Notes: generated by a model not told the origin, from the letters alone. A DNA stretch of 64,000 nt from Lusitaniella coriacea LEGE 07157 (GCF_015207425.1 NZ_JADEWZ010000005.1:146376-210375), one strand, 5' to 3'; numbered from the stretch's first letter, positions 1-10,478 are shown. Program-made: numbers and translations.

Positions 1-3000
1 GCTTATAATCTCGTTAGGGCAATGCGCTTGCAGGGTAAATTGGATATCTCTGCATTAGAACGCGCGATCGCGGCGATTATCGAACGTCACGAAGTATTGC
101 GGACGAGTATTCGTGTTGTTGAGGGGAAACCCGTACCGGAAATTGCGCCCACTCTACCATTTTCTCTCCCAGTTTTGGAGTTGCAAGGATTGCCGGAAGG
201 GGAAAAGGCGGCGGAAGTCCGACAAATTTTAACCCAACACCACCAACAGCCGTTCAATCTTGAAAGGGAACCCCTGTGGCGCGTTCGGGTGTTGCAACTC
301 AAAGAACGAGAATTCCTCTTCCTCTTTGCCATCCACCACATTATTGCCGATGGTTGGTCGATTGAGGTTTTTTGGCAGGAGTTGTCTCAACTCTACTCCT
401 CATTCTCTCACAACACTCCCCCCTCTTTGTCGGAACTCCCCATTCAGTACGGCGACTTTGCTCGTTGGCAGCGCCAGTATTTAGAGGAGACGCGAGAGGT
501 TCAACTGGATTACTGGCAGCAACAACTTGCGGGAATGCCCCCATCCCTCGATCTTCCCACCGATCGCGCGCGGCATTCAACAACGGAATTTCAAGCAGGG
601 AGTCAACCCTTCACCCTTACTCCCTCCCTCACGGGACAATTGAAGGGACTCGCGCGAGAGTCCGGTTCGACGCTGTTTATGACGTTGCTGGCGGGTTTGA
701 CAATTTTACTTTCCCGCTACAGCAATCAGACGGATATTCTTGTCGGTTCTCCCATCGCCACGCGAAATCTTTCGGAAACGCGATCTTTAATCGGATTTTT
801 CGTCAATACTCTGATATTGCGAACGGATTTATCGGGAAATCCCACAATTCATCACCTGATCGATCGCGTAAAACAGATGACGCTGGAGGCTTATTCGCAT
901 CCCGACATTCCCTTTGAGGAGTTGGGAAATACACTCAACATAAGGCATTCGGGGTTCTCTTCTTGGTTTCAGGTAATGTTCATCTTGCAGAACGTTCCCA
1001 AAATTCCCCTCAATTTGCCCGATATTACAGTAACCCCAGTCGCACTGGAAAAAGTGACTGCTGGGGCAACTTTCGATCTGACTCTGGCAATGGAAGAGAC
1101 TGAAATGGGTTTGAGCGGAGCGCTGGAGTACAATGCTAATCTATTTGATGGGGCGACGATTGCACGCATGGTCGAGCAGTTTCAACGGGTATTGACGGGA
1201 ATGGTCGAACAACGCGATCGACCCGTTAGCGAACTGTCTCTCTTCACTGTAGACCAACGCCAACCCTTTTCTCAGACGCAGCCTAAAATTATTTCCTCGG
1301 AAATGGGGTGCATTCATCCCCTCTTTGAGGCGCAAGTTGAGAAAACCCCCGATGCAATCGCCGTACAGTGGGAAAATCAGTCTCTCACGTACCAAGAACT
1401 CAACGAAAAAGCCAATCAACTGGCGCGATATTTGCAAGGATTGGGAGTCGAACCGGAAGTTTTGGTGGGAATTTGCGTCGAACGTTCCCTCGATCTTTTG
1501 GTGGGAATTTTGGGGATTCTCAAAGCAGGGGGTGCATATGTTCCCCTCGATCCTGCTTATCCTCAAACCCGCTTGGATTATATGGTTGCGGATGCGAAGA
1601 TTGGGATATTAGTCGCGCAAGATAAGTTTGTTTCTCTATTTTCCGATCGCGTGTCCCATACAATTTGTTTGGATTCAGATTGGGAAACTATTGCCACAGA
1701 AGGGACGGGAAATATTGAAAGTGCCGTTGAACCCGATAACTTAGCCTACGTTATTTATACCTCCGGTTCCACGGGAAATCCCAAAGGAGTAGCGATCGCG
1801 CATCGATCTCTCGTTCATTTTACCCGCGCCGCGATCGCGGAATACGAAATTACATCGCGCGATCGGATTCTTCAATTCTCTTCCCTTAATTTTGATGCTT
1901 CTGTTGAAGAAATTTATCCTTGTCTCGTCACGGGTGCAACACTTGTTTTGCGAACTGAGGAGATGTTACGTTCGATTCCCGCCTTTCTACAACACTGTCG
2001 AGAGTGGGAAATTACGTTTTTCAGTTTACCCACCGCCTATTGGCACCAACTCGTTCACGAACTCCCCACTGTCCATTCCCAACTTCCTCAAACCCTGCGT
2101 TTAGTGGCGATTGGCGGCGAACGCGCAATTCCAGAACAGGCGAGGATGTGGCAAAAATGGGTTGGAGATTATCCGCAGTTGGTCAACGCTTATGGTCCTA
2201 CGGAAACGACTGTAGTTGCTACAGCCTATAAAATTACCGCCTCGACAGAAATCAAACAAGAAGTTCCCATTGGACGCGCGATCGCGAACGTGCAAACCTA
2301 TATCCTAGACGCGAATCTGCAACCCGTCCCCGTTGGCATTCCCGGAGAGTTGCACATTGGCGGTATGGGTTTGGCGCGAGGATATTTAAATCGTCCCGAA
2401 CTCACCGCGGAACGGTTTATTGAGTGGACAGTCCAAGGAATAGCATTAGAGAGACGCGGAGAGGAAGAATTGAAGAGAATCTCTCCTCGGAAAAAGACTC
2501 TGCGATTGTACAAAACAGGCGATCGCGCGCGCTACCTCCCCGATGGGAATATTGAATTTCTCGGACGGATCGATCGTCAGGTAAAAATTCGCGGTTTTCG
2601 CGTTGAATTGGGGGAAATTGAAGCGATTTTGTGTGAATATTCCTCGGTGCAAGAAGCGGTGGTTATTGCTGCGGAAGAGGCGAGTGGAACGCAGCGTTTG
2701 GTGGGGTATATTGTCTCTGAAGAAAGACAAGAACCAGAAATTTCGGAATTGCGAGATTTTGTGCGAGAAAAACTCCCCGATTATATGATTCCCGCCGCCT
2801 TTGTCCTGCTAGATTCTCTTCCCTTAACTCCTAGCGGAAAAATCGATCGTCGCGCGCTTCCGGAACCGGATTTAGATGAGGCATTCTCCGCTCAGTTTAT
2901 CGCCCCTCGGAACGAAATCGAGACAGAAATTGCAGGAATTTGGGCAAATGTTTTAGGGCGCGATCGCGTGGGAGTTTGCGATAATTTCTTTGAATTGGGG

Positions 3001-6000
3001 GGACACTCCCTCGTTGCAATTCAAGTGATTGCAAGGATACAGGATGCGTTTTTAATCGATCTTCCCCTGCGGACATTGTTTGAGAGTCCGACAGTTGAGG
3101 GGTTAAGCGAAGTTGTCGAACAACGGCAAATTTTCTCAACAGACGCAGAGATCGAACCAGATTTACGCGCTGCAATCCCGCAACCCCACTACGATTTAGT
3201 CACGGATGTCGTGGCAAGTTGGGTAGAACGAACGCCGGAACGGGTGGCGATTTCTCAAGGCGATTGCGCCCGATCTTACTCAGAATTATCCCACAGCGCT
3301 CGCGCTTTAGCGCGCGTTCTTCTCGATCTTGGTTTGCAACAAGGAGACGTTGTTGCCGTACAAGGGGAGAAAAGTTTTGGATTTATTGCCAGTTTGCTTG
3401 CAGTGTTTCTCGGTGGCGGCGTACTCCTCACTCTCGATTCCAATTTACCCCTGTCGCGACAGCAGTTAATGCGAAAGAGTGCGAATGTGAAATTTGACCT
3501 CTTTGTTGGTGGGGAGAATAACGAGCAATCCCTCAATGGTATTGCAGTGCATCCCGATACGGGAGAGGCGATTGATGTCGAACCCAGCGTTATCGATCTT
3601 CCCCAACTCCATCCCAACGATCCCGCATACATCTTCTTCACCTCCGGAACCACAGGCATTCCTAAAGGGGTTTTGGGGTGTCATCAAGGTTTGGCACACT
3701 TTTTGCACTGGCAAAGGGAGACATTTAATATTAAACCGCGCGATCGCGCGGCGCAATTTACAGGATTCTCCTTCGATGTCCTCCTGCGAGATGTCTTCCT
3801 TCCCCTCACAAGTGGCGCAACCTTATGTATTCCTCCCAAAGACTTCGATTTGAGTGCAGCATCGGTACTCTCCTGGTTGGAACGGGAGAAAATTTCTCTG
3901 TTGCATACAGTTCCCACCCTCGCGCAATCTTGGTTGGGGGACGGTTCGGCGAATTTAAGTGCGTTGCGTTGGATCTTTTTCGCGGGGGAACCCCTAACGG
4001 ATGCGTTGGTGAATCGCTGGCGCAAAACCTTCCCCAATTCCGGTCAAATCGTGAACCTCTATGGTCCCACAGAAACGACGCTGGCGAAATTCTTCTACAT
4101 TGTCCCGGAACCTCCCATACCTGGAGTGCAACCCTTGGGTTCGCCGTTACCTCAAACGCAAGCATTAATTTGGGATGAAAACCAGCAGTTATGTGGGAAG
4201 GGTGAAGCGGGAGAAATTGTTCTGCGGACTCCGTTTCGCAGTTTGGGTTATGTCAACGCGCCAGAAGAAACCCAAAAACGCTTTATTAAAAATCCCTATC
4301 GCGACGATGCAGGGGATTTACTCTACCGAACGGGCGATCGCGGACGGTATCGCCAGGATGGTCTATTAGAGATTCTAGGGCGCATTGACGATCAGATCAA
4401 AATTCGGGGAATTCGCATCGAACCCCAGGAAATTGCTACGGTTTTAAATCAACATTCCGCGATCGCGCAAACGGTAATTTTAGCAAGGGAGGACGAACCG
4501 GGGAATAAGCGGTTAGTGGCGTACTGCATGGCGAACGCACAACCGACACCGAGGGAATTGCGCCATTTCCTCCAAGGACAACTCCCCGAATACATGATTC
4601 CCGTTGCCTTCGTCCTCCTGGAGGCGCTACCTTTAACCCCCAATGGCAAAGTAGATCGCAACGCCTTACCCGTCCCCAATTCCTCCCATCTGGTTCAAAG
4701 CGAGAACTTCGTTGCGCCGCGTAACGAGACGGAACGAACGATTGCAGAGATATGGAACCAAATTTTAGGAGTCAATGCGGGAATTTTCGATGATTTCTTT
4801 GAATTGGGGGGACATTCTCTCCTCGCCACCCAAGTTATCGCGCGGGTACGGGAGGCGTTCGCGATCGATCTTCCCCTGCGTCGCCTGTTTGAATTTCCTA
4901 CCATTGCAGGGTTAAGCGAAGCGGTTGGAAATGCCACTCCCAACATCCTCAAAACCCTCTCTCCCATCGATCGCGCGGACACTATCCCCCTCTCCTTTGC
5001 ACAACAGCGCCTCTGGTTCCTCGACCAATTAGAGGGAAATACGGCAGCGTATAATATCCCAATGGTACTGCGGTTGCAAGGAGTCCTGGCGGTTGATGCG
5101 CTGGAAAAAGCCGTTAACGCGATCGCGCAACGTCATGATGGTTTACGCGCCAGCTTCTCCACCCGCGACGGGTTCCCCATTCAACGCTTGCGTCCGAGTT
5201 TAGATATAAATCTCACCACCCTCGATTGGCGAGATATTCCAGAAGAAGAACAAGCAGAACGAGTCCAACAATTCGCCATTGAAGAACGCGCGAAACCCTT
5301 CGATCTCGAACGAGATCCCCTCCTGCGCGTCACCCTCCTGCGCTTAAAGGAACGCGAATACATCCTCCTCCTCACCGTACACCACATTGTTTCCGATGGC
5401 TGGTCGATGCGCATTATCGCGCGGGAACTGGCAGAATTTTACACGGCACTTATGGAGGAAAAAGAGCCAAATTTACCCGAATTATCCGTTCAGTACCCCG
5501 ATTTTGCACGCTGGCAACGTCAATGGCTGCAAGGAGAAGTTTTAGGGACGCAATTGCAGTATTGGAAAGAACAACTCACTGGCGCGCCTCCCTTATTAGA
5601 TTTACCCACAGATCGCACTCGTCCTGAAGTTCAAACCTTTTCCGGGGGGACGCGATCGCGCAAACTCTCCCCTACCCTCACCCAATCCCTAAAAACCTTC
5701 AGTCAACGGGAAGGCGCAACCCTCTTTATGACGCTGTTAGCGGCGTTCAAACTCCTTCTCTCTCGCCTTGCGGGAACGGAAGATGTGGTCATCGGAACTC
5801 CAGTAGCGGGACGCACGCGAAGAGAATTCGAGCAACTCATCGGTTTCTTTATCAATACCGTAGTTTTGCGCGTTCGCTGCCAAGGAAATCCCACATTTCG
5901 CGACTTTTTACACCGCGTTCGCACTGTTGCACTCGGCGCATACGAATATCAAGAAATGCCGTTTGAAAAACTCGTCGAAGAACTGCAACCCGAACGCGAT

Positions 6001-9000
6001 CGTAGCTATAACCCCCTCTTCCAAGTGTGGTTCAATATGCTCAATTTGAGCGAAAATCGTGCAGAATTTTCCGGACTGGAAGTCGAACCCCTCGCGCGAT
6101 CTGCTGCACCGTCCAAATTCGATCTCACCCTCTACGCCAAAGAAACTCCCCAAGGCATTCACTTAGACGCAGTTTATAACGCTAATTTGTTCGATGGGGA
6201 ACGAATGGAGGAGATGTTGGCACAATTCGAGCATTTATTAGCGCAAATTGTCGAGACTCCCACAAAACCGATCGATCGGTTCTCTCTGGTTTCGGCGAAC
6301 TCTTCTCTTCCCAATCCCCAAACCCCCCTCGCATCAAATCCCCAAGAACCCGTCCACCGACGCTTTTCCCGACAAGCGCAACGCCTTCCCGAACAAATTG
6401 CCGTTACCGACGCGCAAACCACCTGGACTTATGGGGAATTGAATCGACGCGCCAACCAACTGGCGAATTATTTACGCGCGCAAGGGGTTCAAAAACAAGA
6501 TGTCGTCGCCATCTACGGCGATCGCGCGGCGAGTTTAGTCCTGGCAATTCTCAGCGTTCTCAAAGCAGGCGCAGTCTTCACCCTCCTCGATCCGGCGTAT
6601 CCCCCCTCTCGCTTGCTACATTGCGTCCAAAGTGCCAATCCTCGCGCCTGGTTGCAGGTAAAAAATGACCCTCTCCCTCCGGAATTGGAAGGGTTTGCCC
6701 AAAATTGTTCCATTCAACTTCAAATAACGCCAGATTTGACCCTAGAAGATGTTCCAACCGACGATCCGGCAGTTAAGATCGATTCTGACGATTTGGCATA
6801 TATCCCCTTCACATCCGGTTCTACCGGGAAACCCAAAGGCATTTTAAGTCCTCACAATGCCCTTTCCCACTTCCTCCACTGGCACTCCCAAACCTTCGAG
6901 TTCTCCGAATCCGACCGTTTCAGCATGATTTCCGGACTGTCTCACGACATTCTGATGCGAGATATTTTTACCCCCCTGTGGGTGGGGGGAACCCTCTGCA
7001 TTCCCGACCCCAACGCGATGGAAATTCCCGGTCAGTTGGGACGCTGGATGGTGGAAAACGAGGTGAGTGTGGCTCATTTATCTCCGGCGATGGGACAATT
7101 TTTACAAGCCACTCCCGTCCCCCTTACCCCCTTGCGTTGGGTGTTCTTTGGGAGTGACGTACTGACGCAAAAGGAGATAAAAAGTATTCGAGAAATTGCG
7201 CCAAACGCCAAGCTGGCAAACTTCTACGGCGCAACGGAAACCCCCCAAGCGATGGGATATTTCCCCATCACCGACTGCGAACGAGAACGCATTCCCATTG
7301 GGAGGGGAATCGACGACGTACAGCTATTGGTTCTCAACGCGCAACAGCAACTTGCAGGGGTTGGGGAAGTGGGAGAAATTTATATTCGCACACCCTATCT
7401 CGCCAAGGGATATTTGGGGGATGCGGAATTAACGAAAGAACGGTTTTTACAGTTATCGGTTGAGGGAATAGGGAACAGGGAACAGGGAACAGTTGAGAAA
7501 AATAGCGAACAGTCTTCACCCCATCCCTTCTCCGCATCCTCTCAAGAACAAACCACCCAATGCTACAAAACCGGAGACTTCGGACGCTACCTCCCCGATG
7601 GAAACGTTGAATTTATCGGTCGTCGAGACGATTTGGTGAAAATTCGCGGTTTCCGCATCGAACTGGGAGAAGTGAAATCCGCGATCGCGCAACACCCTAA
7701 AATTCAAGATGCAGTGGTTCTCGTTCGCGAAGGGTCGTTAATCGCCTACATTGTCCCCCAAAAAGAAACGCCAACCCCCGCACAATTGCGCCACTTCCTC
7801 TCCCAAAAACTTCCCCACTATTCAATTCCATCATTTTTTATCGCGATCGATTCCATCCCATTAACACCAAACGGAAAAATTGATCGTCAAGTACTTTTGA
7901 AACACGAAGTTACGATTGAAAACAACGAACCCGAAAAAGTACAACCCCAAAACGAACTGCAACGCCAACTTGTTGAAATTTGGGAACGGGTTTTAAACGT
8001 TCGTCCTGTTGGAATTCGAGATAACTTCTTCGACTTGGGAGGACATTCTCTACTCGCCATTCAACTGTTCGGCGAAATGCAAAAAGTTGCCGGAACAGAT
8101 ATTCCCATTGCTGCCATTTTCCAAGCGCCAACTATCGAACAATTAGCAGATATTTTGCGCCAAAAAGCGGGATTGCAGTCTTGGATTAGTTTGGTTCCCG
8201 TGCAACCCAACGGTTCAAAACCCCCCTTCTTCTTCCACGGCGGCGCGGCGGATGCCATGACCTGGGCGGGTTTCGGGCGAAACTTGCCCCCAGACCAACC
8301 CTTTTACGGATTGCAAAATCCAGAACTCGACGGCAAACACGACCCCCTCTCCTCCGTTGAGGAAATGGCGGCGCACTGTCTCCGAGAAATCCAAACCCTG
8401 CAACCCCACGGGCCCTATTATATCGGCGGTCACTGCTTTGGGGGAACGGTGGCATTTGAAATGGCACAGCAATTGCGCGATCGCGGCGAAACCGTTGCAC
8501 TCCTTGCTGTGGTGGATGGCTATCCTCCCAAACCCGTTCTCAAAGATACCTTATTTTTGCGCACGAAATCGTTTCTCAATCGTTGGGATTTTCTATTGTA
8601 CAAAACCTACTACTACCATTCCGATGCTCTCAAAAAACAGAGCGCGATCGGTAAGCTGATTTATATCGGCAATTTGTTGAAGGAAAAAGTAGACGCTAAA
8701 CGCAAAAAACGGAGTCCTTCTCAACCCACTCAATCTCAAAAAAACGATCGTGCAGCAACATCTTCTGAAACATTTATTCCCTACGAAATTCGCTACCAAC
8801 AAGCAGAAAGAACTAATCGTTCGGCGAAGAAAAAATATCGAGCTAAAATCTATCAAGGAAAGATCGCACTGTTTCGAGCAAAGAAACAAAAACTTGAATG
8901 GTATTTTGGCTCCAAGCTGGGTTGGGAAGAATTTACAGATCGAGAAATTGAGTGCCATGAAATTCCCGGACTTTTCGGAAACTTATTCAATCAATCTTCA

Positions 9001-9060
9001 CTGCCACTTTTGGTAAAAGAGGTTAAAATGTGTCTGGAAAAAACGCAAGACAAAATGTAA
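1..9060 (+). CDS. Non-ribosomal peptide synthetase, C-A-T-A-T-C-A-T-TE (5' end outside window)
   Basis: This is the C-terminal three modules of a large NRPS. The frame is open to base 1 (AYNLVRA precedes the first Met at 22), so the gene starts upstream. Domains in order: condensation with HHIIADG at 334-354; A1 with YTSGSTGNPKG; carrier T1 (GGHS, Ser codon 3007); A2 following T1 with no condensation domain between; T2 (Ser codon 4816); a second condensation domain with HHIVSDG at 5380-5400; A3 with FTSGSTGKPKG; T3 (Ser codon 8047); and a C-terminal thioesterase. The thioesterase nucleophile motif reads GHCFGG, Cys not Ser (codon 8434), and the usual C-terminal GxH motif reads GLFG. A2 and A3 resemble the Lys2-type adenylation subfamily (HFLHW, RDxFxPL). 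The A3 loop before YKTGD carries a repeat-derived insertion. Product unknown. Glycosyltransferase and aminotransferase genes follow on the same strand. Confidence 0.95.
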   Translation, partial: AYNLVRAMRLQGKLDISALERAIAAIIERHEVLRTSIRVVEGKPVPEIAPTLPFSLPVLELQGLPEGEKAAEVRQILTQHHQQPFNLEREPLWRVRVLQLKEREFLFLFAIHHIIADGWSIEVFWQELSQLYSSFSHNTPPSLSELPIQYGDFARWQRQYLEETREVQLDYWQQQLAGMPPSLDLPTDRARHSTTEFQAGSQPFTLTPSLTGQLKGLARESGSTLFMTLLAGLTILLSRYSNQTDILVGSPIATRNLSETRSLIGFFVNTLILRTDLSGNPTIHHLIDRVKQMTLEAYSHPDIPFEELGNTLNIRHSGFSSWFQVMFILQNVPKIPLNLPDITVTPVALEKVTAGATFDLTLAMEETEMGLSGALEYNANLFDGATIARMVEQFQRVLTGMVEQRDRPVSELSLFTVDQRQPFSQTQPKIISSEMGCIHPLFEAQVEKTPDAIAVQWENQSLTYQELNEKANQLARYLQGLGVEPEVLVGICVERSLDLLVGILGILKAGGAYVPLDPAYPQTRLDYMVADAKIGILVAQDKFVSLFSDRVSHTICLDSDWETIATEGTGNIESAVEPDNLAYVIYTSGSTGNPKGVAIAHRSLVHFTRAAIAEYEITSRDRILQFSSLNFDASVEEIYPCLVTGATLVLRTEEMLRSIPAFLQHCREWEITFFSLPTAYWHQLVHELPTVHSQLPQTLRLVAIGGERAIPEQARMWQKWVGDYPQLVNAYGPTETTVVATAYKITASTEIKQEVPIGRAIANVQTYILDANLQPVPVGIPGELHIGGMGLARGYLNRPELTAERFIEWTVQGIALERRGEEELKRISPRKKTLRLYKTGDRARYLPDGNIEFLGRIDRQVKIRGFRVELGEIEAILCEYSSVQEAVVIAAEEASGTQRLVGYIVSEERQEPEISELRDFVREKLPDYMIPAAFVLLDSLPLTPSGKIDRRALPEPDLDEAFSAQFIAPRNEIETEIAGIWANVLGRDRVGVCDNFFELGGHSLVAIQVIARIQDAFLIDLPLRTLFESPTVEGLSEVVEQRQIFSTDAEIEPDLRAAIPQPHYDLVTDVVASWVERTPERVAISQGDCARSYSELSHSARALARVLLDLGLQQGDVVAVQGEKSFGFIASLLAVFLGGGVLLTLDSNLPLSRQQLMRKSANVKFDLFVGGENNEQSLNGIAVHPDTGEAIDVEPSVIDLPQLHPNDPAYIFFTSGTTGIPKGVLGCHQGLAHFLHWQRETFNIKPRDRAAQFTGFSFDVLLRDVFLPLTSGATLCIPPKDFDLSAASVLSWLEREKISLLHTVPTLAQSWLGDGSANLSALRWIFFAGEPLTDALVNRWRKTFPNSGQIVNLYGPTETTLAKFFYIVPEPPIPGVQPLGSPLPQTQALIWDENQQLCGKGEAGEIVLRTPFRSLGYVNAPEETQKRFIKNPYRDDAGDLLYRTGDRGRYRQDGLLEILGRIDDQIKIRGIRIEPQEIATVLNQHSAIAQTVILAREDEPGNKRLVAYCMANAQPTPRELRHFLQGQLPEYMIPVAFVLLEALPLTPNGKVDRNALPVPNSSHLVQSENFVAPRNETERTIAEIWNQILGVNAGIFDDFFELGGHSLLATQVIARVREAFAIDLPLRRLFEFPTIAGLSEAVGNATPNILKTLSPIDRADTIPLSFAQQRLWFLDQLEGNTAAYNIPMVLRLQGVLAVDALEKAVNAIAQRHDGLRASFSTRDGFPIQRLRPSLDINLTTLDWRDIPEEEQAERVQQFAIEERAKPFDLERDPLLRVTLLRLKEREYILLLTVHHIVSDGWSMRIIARELAEFYTALMEEKEPNLPELSVQYPDFARWQRQWLQGEVLGTQLQYWKEQLTGAPPLLDLPTDRTRPEVQTFSGGTRSRKLSPTLTQSLKTFSQREGATLFMTLLAAFKLLLSRLAGTEDVVIGTPVAGRTRREFEQLIGFFINTVVLRVRCQGNPTFRDFLHRVRTVALGAYEYQEMPFEKLVEELQPERDRSYNPLFQVWFNMLNLSENRAEFSGLEVEPLARSAAPSKFDLTLYAKETPQGIHLDAVYNANLFDGERMEEMLAQFEHLLAQIVETPTKPIDRFSLVSANSSLPNPQTPLASNPQEPVHRRFSRQAQRLPEQIAVTDAQTTWTYGELNRRANQLANYLRAQGVQKQDVVAIYGDRAASLVLAILSVLKAGAVFTLLDPAYPPSRLLHCVQSANPRAWLQVKNDPLPPELEGFAQNCSIQLQITPDLTLEDVPTDDPAVKIDSDDLAYIPFTSGSTGKPKGILSPHNALSHFLHWHSQTFEFSESDRFSMISGLSHDILMRDIFTPLWVGGTLCIPDPNAMEIPGQLGRWMVENEVSVAHLSPAMGQFLQATPVPLTPLRWVFFGSDVLTQKEIKSIREIAPNAKLANFYGATETPQAMGYFPITDCERERIPIGRGIDDVQLLVLNAQQQLAGVGEVGEIYIRTPYLAKGYLGDAELTKERFLQLSVEGIGNREQGTVEKNSEQSSPHPFSASSQEQTTQCYKTGDFGRYLPDGNVEFIGRRDDLVKIRGFRIELGEVKSAIAQHPKIQDAVVLVREGSLIAYIVPQKETPTPAQLRHFLSQKLPHYSIPSFFIAIDSIPLTPNGKIDRQVLLKHEVTIENNEPEKVQPQNELQRQLVEIWERVLNVRPVGIRDNFFDLGGHSLLAIQLFGEMQKVAGTDIPIAAIFQAPTIEQLADILRQKAGLQSWISLVPVQPNGSKPPFFFHGGAADAMTWAGFGRNLPPDQPFYGLQNPELDGKHDPLSSVEEMAAHCLREIQTLQPHGPYYIGGHCFGGTVAFEMAQQLRDRGETVALLAVVDGYPPKPVLKDTLFLRTKSFLNRWDFLLYKTYYYHSDALKKQSAIGKLIYIGNLLKEKVDAKRKKRSPSQPTQSQKNDRAATSSETFIPYEIRYQQAERTNRSAKKKYRAKIYQGKIALFRAKKQKLEWYFGSKLGWEEFTDREIECHEIPGLFGNLFNQSSLPLLVKEVKMCLEKTQDKM

Positions 9061-9074
9061 AGTAAAACGGGTTT

Positions 9075-9113
9075 GAGCTTGAAAGTTTTCTCAGGAAATT
9101 TTAATTCAAGCTC
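9075..9113 (+). terminator. Inverted repeat after the NRPS stop codon
   Basis: GAGCTTGAA (9075-9083) pairs with TTCAAGCTC (9105-9113), a perfect 9-bp stem with a 21-nt loop, 14 nt after the NRPS stop. There is no T-run, so a classical Rho-independent terminator is not shown. It may be a processing or attenuation site between the NRPS and the glycosyltransferase. Confidence 0.3.
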
Positions 9114-9161
9114 GCCTGATACTACTCCCAAAATCGCTTTGTAAGCAAAAATAAGGAAACT

Positions 9162-10241
9162 ATGGATGAAACCAAAACAAAAATTGTTCAAATCGTTCCA
9201 AGGCTTCCTCCCTATCGAGATGGGGTGGGAGATTATTCCTTGAAATTAGCAGGACAATTATTAAAAGCACATGGCATTGCCACAGAGTTTTTAGTATTTC
9301 AACCGGGAGTTGAAGTTCCCTCTAAGGTGAATGGGTTTCCCGCAAAAGGATTTCCGACACGAACTCGCGAAACTTTAATCTCATTACTCCCCGATGACAT
9401 CAATACCATCCTTTTACACTACAGCAACTATCCCTACATCAAAGGAAAAGTAAAAGCTCCCCTTTGGCTGGCAGATACCCTGAAATTCGCTCAAAAGCAA
9501 CGCAAGGTCAAAGTCATCGCGATGTTTCACGAGTTACCAATGTTGAAATTTAAAGGGATTAATATTTTGAATCCTTTCCAATCCATAGTCTCCCGCCGCC
9601 TTGCCCAAACCGCCGATTTTGTTGTCACCGACAGCGCCCGTTTTCAGCAATTTCTCGAACGTTGGAGCAAACAAACCGTTCCCTGCATTCCTGACTTTTC
9701 AACCATCGGCGAACCGGATTTTATTCCCCCTCTTGAAACGCGCGATCGTCGCGTTATTATTTTTGGCAGTACCGATCGCAATCGCATCTACAAAAACTTC
9801 CTCCCCGAACTATTGCAAACCTGCCGAGATTTAGGCATCGAAGAAATTTGCGATATTGGTCAGTCGCTCAATCTCAATCCCTCAGATTTTAAAGGCGTGC
9901 GTCTTGTGGAAAAAGGCTTCCAATCCGATGAAGAAGTTCGGGAATTAATGTTGAATTCTTGGGCGGGTTTCATCGACTATAGCCGCTTTCCAGGAGACTT
10001 AGGGAAATCAAGCGTTTTCGCCTCTTTCTGCGCTCACGGACTGGTTCCAATTAGCTCTTGTTACAATCCCTCAGAGGCGGATGGCGTAGAAATGAATCGA
10101 CAGTATTTAGTGCCAGGAAACTCCTTAAAAAACTTCGATATTTCCCAACTGCAAACTATCGCAACCAATGCCTACAAATGGTATTCGGGACATAGTTTAA
10201 AAGAAAATGCGAACCTTTTTGCATCTCGTGTTTTTGCTTGA
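9162..10241 (+). CDS. Putative GT-B fold glycosyltransferase
   Basis: A 359-residue soluble protein. The N-terminus, IVQIVPRLPPYRDGVGDYS, has the form of the acceptor-side loop of GT4-like glycosyltransferases. A second Rossmann-like half begins near residue 195 (RRVIIFGSTDRNRIYKN). The C-terminal half has GDLGKSSVF followed by a segment like the region where GT-B enzymes bind the sugar nucleotide, but the classical EX7E is not obvious, so donor and acceptor cannot be named. ATG at 9162 is preceded by AAGGAA. The gene lies 101 nt after the NRPS on the same strand, so it plausibly decorates the peptide or a linked sugar. It could also belong to a cell-envelope pathway. Confidence 0.6.
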   Translation: MDETKTKIVQIVPRLPPYRDGVGDYSLKLAGQLLKAHGIATEFLVFQPGVEVPSKVNGFPAKGFPTRTRETLISLLPDDINTILLHYSNYPYIKGKVKAPLWLADTLKFAQKQRKVKVIAMFHELPMLKFKGINILNPFQSIVSRRLAQTADFVVTDSARFQQFLERWSKQTVPCIPDFSTIGEPDFIPPLETRDRRVIIFGSTDRNRIYKNFLPELLQTCRDLGIEEICDIGQSLNLNPSDFKGVRLVEKGFQSDEEVRELMLNSWAGFIDYSRFPGDLGKSSVFASFCAHGLVPISSCYNPSEADGVEMNRQYLVPGNSLKNFDISQLQTIATNAYKWYSGHSLKENANLFASRVFA

Positions 10242-10478
10242 ACTATCTCTTTTCTTGCCTCAACCATAGTAAAGAAATGGCATAACTATTCTTTTATTTG
10301 CCTCAATACTTCATGCTGTTCCCTTCTATTTTTTTCCTTTACACCACTAAAAAAACAAAAAATTCTTGCTCTCATGAGAGATGAATTCCCAACTTCATGA
10401 AGCTTGAACTTTACATTGCTCACCAGACAAGAAAACGCTATATCAAATCAAGAAAAACGAAATAACGGAGAAAATACT

